Source of the DNA: Onchocerca volvulus
Lineage: Eukaryota; Nematoda; Chromadorea; Rhabditida; Onchocercidae
Assembly (NCBI GenBank): GCA_000499405.2
Contig: HG738139.1
Location: 3,452,976-3,516,975, forward strand
Direction: 5' to 3'
DNA: 64,000 bases
Part shown: positions 36,301-47,424 of the stretch, one piece after another
Numbering within the stretch: position 1 is the stretch's first letter
How the letters are laid out: each line of letters begins with the position of its first letter
Made by a program: the position numbers and the translations under genes
Notes under the pieces: generated by a model
The model's input: only the letters and a program-made list of their open reading frames with translations
Databases searched by the model: none
What the model was told of the DNA's origin: nothing

Positions 36301-39300
36301 TTTTCCTTTAAGCAGTTTATACTTTTTTGTATTAGCTGCGTTTTTAGTTTCTGAACGAATTTGTTTGCAATATGCAGAATTACATCCGTGTTTAAATAAG
36401 AGAAAAAAATAATCATATCGAGACGATTAAAAAATTCAGAACTAAAAACCTGCTCCATTGCTTTTTTGCTATCAATTAATGTTAAAATCATTATATCCTA
36501 AACCAATAAGCTTTTATTGCGTTCAAATATCTCTACATTGGTTATCATAATTAAAATTATTTCTATAGAATTCTAACTCGGAACGATACGATTCTGCGCA
36601 TGGTGATAAAAGTATTAGTGAAGACAGTGGTCTAGAATTAAGGCAACTTGAAATTTCACCAAGCATCTCTTTTCATTTGAAATTTGTCCTAATAGAATAG
36701 ATAATGTTGAAGAAGATGCTAATAAAATGAAAGCTATAATGCTCGAAGCTAAAATTAATCTATAAATTAATACTTCAAAAAACAAAAAAATTATACGATG
36801 AAACAGTATTATTTTGAGAATTATAAATTTTCATCATTCAAATACATTATCCTAAAGCACATTAAAATTTCTGAGCAGAGAAGCAATTTAATTTATCACA
36901 TTAAAATTGCAGTAACATTTACCTAGCTAAAGCAGCATGGTGGGCGTCATAGCGTGGACAAACGTAACGGGCAGATCCTTCAACTGGAGTACTAGTGCCA
37001 CGTAAAGTTGTAGAAGCAACAGATTTCTAAAATTAATGCTAAAAATTTCAAAAAAAAAAAAAAAAGCCAAAATTTTCAAGGACACTACAATAGATGTCTC
37101 ACTTTCTTGAACAAAGGCGTAGTAACTGTAGACTGTTTCTTGATGGTAGATTGTTTTTCGACAGTTGTATGTTCTAATACAGTTTTCATATGTTGCCTAG
37201 GTGTTTTGAAAGACACAGCAGTTCGATCAATTGGATGTGAAGTACTTGAATGTGCCATATCACCAGCCATCTGCTCCAATAAATTAAAACGAGAAATCCG
37301 AGGTGGTGGATTCATTAGAGGAATCTATAATATTTACAATGATGAAAAAAGAAATAATAAAAAGATTTAAATGAATAAAGAAACGGGAGATAAAACATTT
37401 TCCATTAGGTTAGAAACTACATGGAAAAACTTAAACTCACGTACCTCACTTTTTTCACCAGCTGATAAATCAACTTTATCAATACAAGACAAATCAAATG
37501 TTGCTTGCAGAGGAGCGGGACATCCAAAAATATGTTGATCTGAACGGTGTGGTGATAACTCATCTCCCTGAAAACAACTAATTCAAATTATGAAAATGAA
37601 AGAGTGAAGATTAAAATATACTGAAAATGACAAGATTCTGACTGTCATAAAATTAACAACACCCAATGATTGATTAATCCTGAACAATATTTTTAATACG
37701 ATTAAACTCACTAACAGCAAATTATACAGAAATCATAATGTGAGAATAAAAAACTGGTCGTTGTTCTGACAAACGAAACAGTAATCTATTTATTTAAAAT
37801 TATCATTTTTTCCTCAATATTTGAAGTCATGAATTGTGTAAATGTTTCGCAAGAAATTTATAGGAACAAGAGAACTCACTAAGACTGAGTGATGATGTCA
37901 AAATATTATAAAACATTGAAAGACTAACATAGTGATTGCTGACCAAATCACCCGCTGGCAGTGTCTGATGTGCAACCACTGTCACTGCTTCATTCAACAT
38001 CTCTCGCCAAACTGGTGTATTTTTAGTAGTCTATAAAACCATTTTTTCGTAAAAATATGCTTACACTTAGGCTATATAAGTAGTAGAGTTGCTAAATAAT
38101 AAACTGTCAATTAATTCAATTATTTTATAAATACGGATAGTTTTCTTTCTACACATTGCAATCTCCTACTTTCATTTTGGGAGAGTTATTTGATGAATGA
38201 ATATCACTACAAATAAATATTAAAACTATGTATAGATTAATAGTGAATATTAAAACTATATGCATAGTTTCCACATTCACTATTAATCTGAATCAAACAA
38301 GGTCTGTGATTATTTGCATTTGATATACCACTTCATGACCAGCATTAATAATATGATTAATATTATGTCTTATAAGATATTCAGTGCTTCTTTGAATAAT
38401 TTCCACAAATTAAGTTCAGAGATTTCGATTCTGAAAACGTCCATGTTTAAATGACAAGTAAGAAAATTGACAAGAATCATTCATATAAGCTTACTTCACC
38501 AATATGCTCACAACCGAGTACAGAAATATTGCGTTGTTCTCTCTCTCTTTCTTGCATTGGAATCATCACATTGTCCTAAAAATAATTTATTAGCTTCCAG
38601 AAAAAACTCGTCAATAAAGAAAAAAATAATTGTTTTCATATTTTTTACATTATAATGGAAAGAAAGAAAAGAAACCTCAGCTTTTTGTAATTTCTCAATA
38701 ATGAATGTTCCATCCAACCTAAATTCTAACATGGATTCATGTTCATCATTATTGTTCATACATTCTTCATCAGTACGCAAAAGTAAATCATTGCCATCCT
38801 CATTCTTTTCGATGGTAAATGTCCGATTTGTGCTACTGTTCTAAAAATAGCAAAATTCGAAACAAAAAAGAAAAATGTCAAAGTGCCTTCGAGATCCAGA
38901 AAAAAAAGAAACTTGACTGAAACCAACCTTAGGCAAAGTTGAATCGACAATTTCATGAATACCTTGATTTTGACAATATATGTTCTGATGAAAGTAAGAA
39001 ACTGAAAGCATAATATTTTCAGTAGTTGGATTCAAAAATTTTTAAAGCTTTCCTAAAAATAATGCTTTATGAAGAAAATAATAAAATATGAAAGTCATTA
39101 CAGTCATCAACTTCCATTGGTTCACCAAAATCGCTATCGATATTTTGGTCGTTCGCAGTGTCAATATGTTTTTCCATTCCATAGCAATAATAACGTTTTC
39201 TTCTTGATTTTTGCATACTAATAATAACGTTTTCTTCTTGATTTTTGCATACTAAACATATCTACTGTTAACTTAAGGTTAAGATCGAAGTAAACAATTT

Positions 39301-40070
39301 TTGTAGGAATAAAAAAAACAAACCTGACTCATCGTCTGCGTTATTTGACGTTTCAATATAGGTGACACTAAAATCTGGAGTCGGCGCACGATCCGTTAAG
39401 ATATTGAAATTAGGGTGCGTCTCCCTTTCCTTAATTAGATAAAATAACATATCATAACCTCTTCATAGATAGCTTTACAATACAATGGTCTTTAGATATT
39501 TAAGCAATGAATACACAACTAGGATAAGGATAAGAGTTAAGTAATAATTAAACAAAACCAAAGAAAAGATTAAAGGAAATTTCGGACGAAAGAAAAATTT
39601 CGAAAATATTACTTTTTTTAGTCGTTCCTCTGCTTCCTTTCGAAGAGCTTTCAGTTGTTCATTCCCAACTCCATTTTGTACGGCGACAGTTCTTATTTCA
39701 TCCAAGAAATCTGGTGTATTCTCTAGCTCCTCCGAACCGTAATATCCCGTATCAATACCTCTCCAACCATACAACTGATCAACGCAAATTATTTTCTGAA
39801 AATCAAAAACATAGGCGATATTAATTTTCCTGGAACTTACAGTAATATTATGCATTATAATCTCCGTCATAAACTGATGATCAATCAGATTTGACAATTA
39901 ATGTGACCTTTTGACCATACAAAATTTACAACAGTGAAGATAACAGTACAATGTGGAATACTTGCCCGGCCACATTTGATATTTCTTGTATGTTTGAACC
40001 ATTTTGGTAACATATTGTTAATATCCGGTGAACATTCAGATGGCCGCAATTTTATTTCGGCTGCTGACAT
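33313..40070 (-). CDS. CENP-C-like centromere protein (HCP-4 type), about 24 exons
   Basis: Exons, minus strand: 40070-39930, 39873-39841, 39795-39613, 39429-39329, 39217-39102, 39001-38928, 38840-38676, 38575-38495, 38030-37929, 37567-37445, 37324-37103, 37026-36923, 36143-36077, 35949-35800, 35587-35516, 35349-35148, 35070-34952, 34805-34733, 34638-34411, a small exon near 34361-34324, one from about 34125 to 33914, 33801-33691, 33590-33483 and 33410-33313 (stop). Phases agree except around 34411-34125, where the joins are uncertain. The product is about 900 residues, mostly low in conserved domains with many SP/TP sites. Near the C terminus GLRRSTRNRVAPIRRWLGEK matches the CENP-C motif (RRS-x-R-x-R-x-x-P-x-x-x-W), which binds the CENP-A nucleosome through an Arg and the Trp. 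Only about 80 residues follow, so the cupin dimerisation domain of vertebrate and yeast CENP-C is absent. A TTTTGCAG acceptor lies five bases before the ATG. Plant-type KNL2 also has this motif, but no SANTA domain was seen. Confidence 0.72.
36196..36578 (-). pseudogene. clpA: Bacterial clpA fragment, probably of Wolbachia origin, inside an intron
   Basis: On the minus strand, in the intron between 36923 and 36143, three frames together give the C-terminal part of the AAA+ ATPase ClpA. In order: IILIMITNVE and ERNKS (about 36575-36505, the sensor-1 region with its TTN-like motif), an 81-codon block with SSEFFNRLDMIIFFSYLNTD and VKFYLAQTGYTEEMGMR (36491-36246), and after a frame change IKRLIEKEI (about 36240-36210). 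ClpA is absent from animal nuclear genomes but present in alphaproteobacteria, and filariae often carry nuclear Wolbachia inserts. The N-terminal part is missing: upstream of about 36578 the match stops abruptly. Frameshifts and stops show it is not functional. Confidence 0.8.
38234..38289. other. 56-base foldback in an intron
   Basis: AGATTAATAGTGAAT (38234-38248) is perfectly complementary to ATTCACTATTAATCT (38275-38289); inside, AAACTAT pairs with ATAGTTT, with a four-base mismatch and a four-base loop. 22 of 26 arm bases pair. It lies in the intron between the 38575-38495 and 38030-37929 exons of the CENP-C-like gene. Confidence 0.75.
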
Positions 40071-40294
40071 TCTTACTGCAAAATGACGTAAATTAAATTA
40101 AATTAAATTATTATTAGAACTGACGTACTACATCATACTGATCGTATTATATGTATTAACACCGCTTAATTAAATTTAATTAAATTAAGCTAATTATATT
40201 AGAACGATGAATACGTGCAAACACGCTCTCCCAAACACCTTTTTCCACGTTCCACACTTTACATCTTCTCATTTCATGACAAATCATACAAGAA

Positions 40295-40310
40295 AAATTC
40301 CCGCCATTTA
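40295..40310 (+). promoter_or_regulatory. E2F-like site upstream of the CENP-C-like gene
   Basis: AATTCCCGCCATTT, about 230 bases before the start codon at 40070, contains TTCCCGCC, the core of E2F/DP sites common at cell-cycle genes. A single match in an AT-rich promoter is suggestive only. Confidence 0.3.
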
Positions 40311-41039
40311 AGTGAGAAACAAAAAAACTTTAAATTACGAGACAGATTGTGAAAATATTTGGTATTTGTAGAGAGGGAGGGGATGCAGAGTATTGAGAGA
40401 GTAATATGGTGTCACTTTCTGAGAAAAATGGTTCATAGAATGCATAGGAATATATTCTGCAGTAAAGTCCGGGAAGTCGATGATGATTTATGATTAAAAA
40501 TATGGTGATTTTTTTTATTAGAAATCATTAATATATGTTAGGATTTCGATAGTTAACTTGCTATTGTAAACCGTTACCGTAATGCGATAGTGGCAGTGAG
40601 TAAGAGGAAGGAAAAAATACTAAAATGTAAAGAGAACCAAAGAATAATAAGAATGGCAGAGAAACATGGAAGGAATAATGAATTACAATAATGTATGTAT
40701 ACCGTAAAGGAAGAAGTTAAATAATAAACGATGATACGATGATGTTCAACCTAAGTCAACTTACGACTGCTTGTTTTATTCGTTAAAAATGCAGTTTTTT
40801 GTTTCACAGAAAATACGCAAATTTTCGGTTTTGAATAATCTCTAAAATATTATTACATTGTTTGCACTTAATAATCGTTTTAGTATTAGATTTTAATGCA
40901 AATATTATGTGAAACACATAAGCATTACAAGTGTTTTGTGAAATTTGCATATGTTTTTAGATGCCATATTTAAGTTTCAGTGCTAGACAAGCTTCAATAC
41001 GATAGAAATTTTTTCGACTTATCTGTCGCTTTAATATAA

Positions 41040-41480
41040 GGCATGTTTTCCCTTTGCGAATTTCTCAACAGTGATATCGATATTGATATTATACATGTTT
41101 CGATGTTATACTTAAAATGTCATCGATATACTTAAAATGTCACAGATGATTAGATATCACGAGTATTCTATGCTACGTATGTTCAGTATCATTCATATTC
41201 AGTACGGCATACATTCCAATTTCACATGTATTTGAAAGCATTTCGATAATCATGTTTATTTGCCTTTTTTTGGATATTATTCATATTTCGATGTCACATA
41301 ATGAAATATCACATATGTGCTACACACTTTCCGATATGACACAAGTTTTAACATACAGACGCATTTTCATATCATGCATGTTTTCATGTTGTAAACTTTA
41401 GTATTCATTTATATTTCGATGTTATGTTTATTCTCACATCATTCATGTTTTTATTTCGCATGATAACGAAACATTACAGC
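41040..41480 (+). repeat. Degenerate ATTTCGATGT-type repeat
   Basis: TTTCGATGTTATA, TTTCGATGTCACATAATG, TTTCGATGTTATGTTTATT and related CATTCATATT/CATGTTTT blocks recur irregularly at about 40-60 base spacing. No coding or RNA function is apparent. Confidence 0.5.
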
Positions 41481-42359
41481 ATTGCAATGCTTACATGATT
41501 GGGATAATTATGCAATTGGAAAGATAGAAATAAGAGATTTTCGAAGAAAATCTTTTTTAAATGGAAATTTATGAAGAGAATGTTTTCACAAACTTTTTGC
41601 TTTATTAGTTAACTATTGAAAGTTTTGTTTAAGAAATGACAACCTTCCAGTTATATTTTTCATTAATTTTGGAGAAGTTCTTTTTATGTTGTGACAGAGA
41701 CGAATTCTTTTGTAAAAAGTTTTATTAATTGAGGAGAAATGATTTTTCATAACAAATATTTGAGAATATCCGAGCAAATTGATTACTCGGATATTCTTTC
41801 CATTGTTGCATGTAGAGAAGAATACTGCTCCTTGATTATTGAATTGTTGCTATTGCTGCATCGATCTGTGTCGTTGCAAAATCTTGGATTGACTTTTGCT
41901 ATTGCTGAATCGATGTAAAATTTCCAAACTTGAATTCCAGCTTGAATTCTTGCCCCCAAATCCTGATCTTTTAAATCCTTTCGGAACTCCTTCCCCTTAC
42001 CTGATCTCCAACGTATCACCTCATAATTGGTCGACTTTGCTTATCTGTGAATCGGAGCTTTTGGCAATAAACATGTTTATTCTTTTAGCGGTAAATATGT
42101 TTATCGGCTTGTTGATCTCTTTGAAATTATCTTCGCGCTGCTTGACTCCTTGTTTACAGTAATTAACATATCGGGTTTTCCCGACATTAATCGAATTTAT
42201 CTAACTTTTTTTCGTTTCCAGTTATTGGTTCAAATTTTAAGTTTTTTGATACTTTGTATATTGTCAAATATTATTAGTTTTCTGACCCTTTCGTTAACTA
42301 ATTCGTTTTGAATGTTTTCCAAAAATTAAATTCTGTGAATTTGATCATTTCTACAGGAG

Positions 42360-45282
42360 ATGAATACATGGCAGACGAGCACTGAAGTCAGGAAAGCAGC
42401 CAAAGATTTTGTAACTTTCCTTAACAAAGCTGTAACACCATTTCACGGTATGTATATTTTATTTATTGCTTTTGAAGCTACTGTTGAATACATATTACAG
42501 TAATTAATTCACGGTCATATTAAGAATTCAAAAATGAACTTTGAGTTGGAGAGTTACAAAAGTTAGGTATTATACTTATCGAATCATTATGGATTTTACA
42601 GCTGTCGAAGAAAGCGCTAATCGATTAAGAAATGCTGGATTTCAAGAATTGAAGGAATCCGAGCACTGGACCATTGAACCATTAAAAAAATACTTCGTCA
42701 CGAAGTACGTTTTATTAGTTATCTATAGCTATAATGAGACTAAGAATAAATTCACATTGAATGTAAAATCACTATGGGAATAAAACAGTCCAGTCTTCAG
42801 GAACAAATCGACAATTTTAGCCTTTGCTGTTGGTGGCAAATATCGACCCGGTAATGGATATTCTATGATTGTGGCACACACCGATAGTCCGTCATTGAGA
42901 GTGAAACCAATTTCAAAATTATGTGATGAGAAGTACTTACAGGTTAAGAACTATTTTTGCTTATGAATCTCTATCTTTTGAATGATAATGATCAAAATGA
43001 ATTCAAATTGTTATGTTGACTATGCCATTTTTTTTTGAGGTTGGTGTATCAACATATGGTGGAGGACTTTGGCGGACTTGGTTTGATCGCGACCTCAGCA
43101 TTGCAGGACAAGTAATATACAAAAAAGCACGTTTTTCGAATTTTTTTGATGTTGCAAAAACTTTTATGAACAGCAAATTTCAATAGTAATAACCATCGTA
43201 AAAATTACACTTTTTTGTAAAGGAATTAATGAATTTCAATATCATTTCGAAATAAATTTATGTTCACAATCTAATACAATGTTTATTACTTAGCATGAAA
43301 ATTTTCAGGATAATTCCATTGTGCAAAAATTGGTGAACATTGATGATCCTATACTTTTCATACCAAATTTGGCAATTCATTTCGTTTGCGCTTCAGATCG
43401 TAACAAATTTGAATTCAATAGTGAAATCAATTTGCGACCTATAATCGCCACTCTTGCTGCCGAGAAATTAAATAAAGTCAATTTAATATTTTCCATTTTA
43501 TAATGTTATATAGCATTAAGTATTTTACGTTTCGTCGAAAGGGTTTTGAATGTAGTTTTCCATATTATGGTCAGTGAAAAATTAGAGTCTGTCAGTTTTC
43601 TGCAGTTGCTTTCTACAGTCTTCGAGTTTAAGATACATTATCACGAATGCAATCCTAAAGTTTAGAGTATTTATAATTTCAGAAAGACACATGGTCATAA
43701 TTTGAAAATAAAATAAAACAGAAATATTTTCGGGTAATTGCGAAAGATGATGATTAACTGGTGATTTAGAAATATTGACTTATAAATATTTTAGAAGGCG
43801 AAGGACGATTGTTCGGCAGATAATGTTGGCGTAAACACTGGTAATGTGATGAACGATCATCATATGATATTTCTGAATACAGTAGCTAGCGCAGCTGGTT
43901 GTGAACCTACTGATATATTGGATTTTGACTTATATCTTTATGATCATCAGAAGGCGGTAAGATTTAAAGCTTTACTGATTTTTTATAATTTGATGTTGAA
44001 ATTATTTAATGACTTGTCATTGCAATCATTTAGACAATTGGAGGAATCTATCAGGAATTTATCAGCGGTCAAAGATTAGACAATCTGGTTGGTGCATATA
44101 CGTGTATCTCGGGACTTCTAAATAGTGTTGCAGCAGAAGATGCGCTTGCTAATGAAGAAAATATTAGATTGGCTGCTTGTTATGATAACGAAGAAGTAAG
44201 TAATCCGTGGATTTTTCACTTTATCCGAAGGGAATTTCTCAACATTTTCTTGAATTTTAGTGCGGAAGCGCTTCAGCACAAGGTGCTGAGAGCAGTTTTA
44301 CCGAATGGATCCTGCGGCGTTTAACAGCAGGTGATTCACAAGTGGCATTCGAGGAAGCTATGGGAAAGTCATTTTTGATCAGTGCAGATCAAGCACATGC
44401 GGTACATCCCAATTATAAGGAAAAATATGAGGTGAAGTTTAGCTAATATTTTTAAATCTTGTATCATTGATTAAAATGATTCATTCATTCTTGACATACT
44501 AGTATTATAGGAATGCCACAGACCAGACCTTCATGGAGGTGTGGTGGTGAAGGTAAATGTTAATCAACGTTATGCTACGACGGCTACTACACACAGTATT
44601 TTAAAACAAATTGCATGTCTGGCAGGTGTACCACTACAGGTATGAATTTCTGCTTTGTGTGTAACTTTGACTGATTATTCCGAGGACCAAAGAGTCCTTA
44701 ACAGATAGTTCTAAAGTGATAGGGTTGTGTGAATTCTGGAGAAGGCAATTAGTAGACTGACACCGACCTCCATTATTTAAACGAAAAAAATTTATTTCAT
44801 AATTTCATATTTTAAACAGTTTTTGACTTCTCCTTTTGCTTTAAGCATACAGAAAAATGGCATTTAGCTTAAACGTAATACTTATTCGAGTAGTTTGTAG
44901 AAAGTAGTGGTTAGGAACGATATGCCATGTGGTTCAACGGTAGGACCTATACTTTCCACTCGCCTGGGCATCCAAACAGTGGATGTTGGTTGTCCACAAT
45001 TAGCAATGCATTCCATACGCGAATTGGCAAGTACATCGAGTATCCATCAAGCTATTACACTGTACTCGGTAAGTTCTGAGAGAACTTTTGTTCGATAAAG
45101 AGTGAGAACTGAACAACGAATAAATGTTGGATTTTACTCAAATTTGCTTATATGCTCCAAGCAAATGAAAATCTTCTGCAGTTATTATGATAGATAGAGG
45201 TTCAGCAGAAAAATTACTTAAAATGTTAGTCTTCCAGGCTTTCTACCAGCAAATATCGCATATTTTGGCGTCCATTTTATGA
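42360..45282 (+). CDS. dnpp-1: Aspartyl aminopeptidase (peptidase family M18)
   Basis: Eleven exons join in phase to 469 residues, close to human DNPEP: 42360-42447, 42602-42704, 42801-42942, 43040-43111, 43309-43476, 43795-43956, 44034-44195, 44261-44431, 44511-44639, 44901-45068 and 45238-45282 (stop). Metal-site regions of the family are all present: [53 protein letters not shown] and [11 protein letters not shown]. The enzyme is a cytosolic dodecameric zinc peptidase that removes N-terminal Asp and Glu. The start is supported by a CTACAG acceptor three bases upstream, a likely SL site. AATAAA at about 45383 is a plausible poly-A signal. The symbol follows the C. elegans orthologue name as I remember it. 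Confidence 0.95.
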
Positions 45283-45699
45283 AGAAATTAATGTTCCGAT
45301 TATTATTGATTTCTGTCGGTTATTAATATTGTAATAGTTTTTCATTTTTATCTGTCTCGCTGACATAAATTTTGCAGTGATAAATAAACATGGAATAAAC
45401 GTACGGAATAAAGCAACTATTGTACTTACATTATGACTGTACATACAGAAAAAAGCATCTCTCTATTCCCATCCTAAATATACTAAGATGACTCTAAGAT
45501 TTTTAAAATTTCTCTAATCCAGACTCCTTGCATCTTCGCTTATCCTTACATTCCATTCAAAAATATTTTATTCTCCTATTTTCTTGAACCCATGAATAAG
45601 TTGGAATTTGCAATGAATTACATAAGGAAATAGTCAAGAAAGATGCTAATTTCTCCATGTTAATCCTAAATTTTTTGAAAATGGATGGAAATCTGTGCC
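45283..45699. other. Tail-to-tail 3' flanks
   Basis: This holds the 3' untranslated regions of aspartyl aminopeptidase (plus) and acyl carrier protein (minus). Nothing else is seen. Confidence 0.6.
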
Positions 45700-46247
45700 T
45701 CATTCAAAAACGTCTTCATGCTCGCAGATATATTTGAAAATATCACGAGGTGTTTTTAATTTCTCAGCATCCAACTCCGAAATTTCAAAACCGAACTCAT
45801 CTTCCAATGACATTATAATCTCAACGTGATCTAAAGAATCGAAACCCATATCTCTGACAAAATCACTATCTAAAGTCAGCGTTTCCTTCTTTTCTTCTGG
45901 AAATCGATCCCATGCTCGAATTGCTTTCATAACCCGTCGTTCAACCTGAAATTATACGAAGTAATAGTCAAGTAAAGAGCAAAACGAAATGCAATTATAA
46001 TTAATTTGCTAATATATAACCGTATAAGAGGACAGACTTCTTCAAAATTAAGCTTTTTCGGTGGTGTAAAAGGTCCCATATCTTCCACAATTCTTGTTGA
46101 ATGATATGCTGGTGAGGTCATCAAGTTCCTGGATGTGTTATATTGCAGTACTTTTTCCATTCGTGATGTCTTTAGCGGATGTACTCCTCGAGAGCATACT
46201 ATCGCAGATCGTGCAAAAGTCTTACTAAAAATACTTCTCAACGACAT
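45700..46247 (-). CDS. Mitochondrial acyl carrier protein (NDUFAB1)
   Basis: Two exons, 46247-46038 and 45945-45700, give 151 residues. The first about 65 residues are rich in Ser, Arg and Thr with few acids, a typical mitochondrial import sequence. The mature part carries DMGFDSLDHVEIIMSLEDEF, in which the Ser of DSL receives 4'-phosphopantetheine, and ends ICEHEDVFE. ACP serves mitochondrial fatty acid and lipoate synthesis and is a structural subunit of complex I and a partner of LYR proteins and Fe-S assembly. A TTTTATAG acceptor three bases before the ATG suggests trans-splicing. It lies downstream of rpl-36 on the same strand. Confidence 0.93.
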
Positions 46248-46483
46248 CCCCTATAAAAGAGAATAAATTATAACAACACCTTCATAGTACCACTAAAATT
46301 GATAATTGCTGATATGCACAGCATGCTAAATTGATAACTTCGATATGTGCAACAAAAACGAAAATATGCGACATGTTAAGACGAAGGCAAACACAAATCT
46401 ATGATGCAACTGTTCAGAAATTCGAATTGATGTCTTAATCTTTTATTCAATAATAAATATTGCTTTATTACTATTTAACCAAA

Positions 46484-46783
46484 ATGGTAATGAAGCTACG
46501 AAAGTCACTGCCGAATCTCCTAAAACATTCCCATTTCAACTCGCTCTTCCAATCCATTCCTCTTCATTACGAAAATCAATTTATTGCCCAATTCACGCAA
46601 ATCAACGAAAACCAATCATTTATTGCCCAATTTTTCGCCGCATATGTAACAGCAGAACATTCCAAATCAGGAAAAAATAAAAATCGTCGAGCTGTCATAT
46701 CTTACAATTTGATACCGCCAACAACATATATCTTGAATATAATGAACTTTAATTCCAAAAGCTTTGATCCATCTTTCCTTTGA
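46484..46783 (+). CDS. Hypothetical single-exon protein
   Basis: ATG at 46484 opens 99 codons, with an N terminus MVMKLRKSLPNLLKHSHF that is basic and could be mitochondrial. It is antisense to no known exon and lies between ACP and rpl-36, both minus. Composition is less biased than neighbouring frames. No family was recognised and no splice or SL site clearly supports it, so it may be chance. Confidence 0.3.
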   Translation: MVMKLRKSLPNLLKHSHFNSLFQSIPLHYENQFIAQFTQINENQSFIAQFFAAYVTAEHSKSGKNKNRRAVISYNLIPPTTYILNIMNFNSKSFDPSFL

Positions 46784-46916
46784 GCCAAGTAATAGAAGAA
46801 AACTGCATAAAAAGCTTTAGAAAACATGTAGTGCCAAGATGATAACAAAATTTTATTTCACTTAAAATTAAAACAAAACAAATCCAAATTAAAATATTTC
46901 AGCAGAAGCTTCATAA

Positions 46917-47416
46917 TCATTTGTGATGCTTACGAAGATTCGTGAGAATTGCCTGAATCTCGTCACGCTTTCTCTTAGCACGAACATGAGAACCAATGCG
47001 TCTCTTCAAGAACTTTAGTGCCTTTTTGTCCTTGCTGAAATGCGAAGTAAAATAAATAAATCCTTTTCAATTAATTTCTATAAATCATAGCAAAGAGATA
47101 AAATTGTTCAAAATCCAAAAAATGTTACCTGACTCTCAGTAACTCCATCGTTCGTCTTTCATAAGGAGCGAATCCAGCAACTTCACGAATCAGTTCACGC
47201 ACAATCTTACTTCTTTTGGTTATACGTCCTTTACGTCTATTTTGGCGTACCTTCCTCTTATTTTTCGTTACCTGCAAAATTTTAGCAAAATTTACGAAAC
47301 TGAACCAAACTTCAGCGGATTAGAAGTTAACTTTGAAATCTACTCCCTCCCAAACAAAAAAAAGAAACCTTGTAACCAGTATCCAGACCCACTGCAACTG
47401 CTTCAACTGCAACCAT
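46917..47416 (-). CDS. rpl-36: 60S ribosomal protein L36 (eL36)
   Basis: Three exons, 47416-47369, 47271-47129 and 47034-46917, join in phase to 102 residues. The sequence includes [39 protein letters not shown] and [19 protein letters not shown], the diagnostic core of eL36. A TTTTTCCAG acceptor a few bases before the ATG supports the start and SL trans-splicing. Confidence 0.97.
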
Positions 47417-47424
47417 TTTTCCTG

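Larger units (their letters stand above)
40071..42359. other. Divergent intergenic region
   Basis: It separates the minus-strand CENP-C-like gene from plus-strand aspartyl aminopeptidase. It contains AATTAAATT repeats at about 40092-40190, an imperfect foldback near 40896-40950 (ATGCAAAT...ATTTGCAT) and a degenerate repeat at about 41040-41480 in which ATTTCGATGT and TTCATAT/CATGTTT motifs recur. No exon was supported. Confidence 0.5.
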
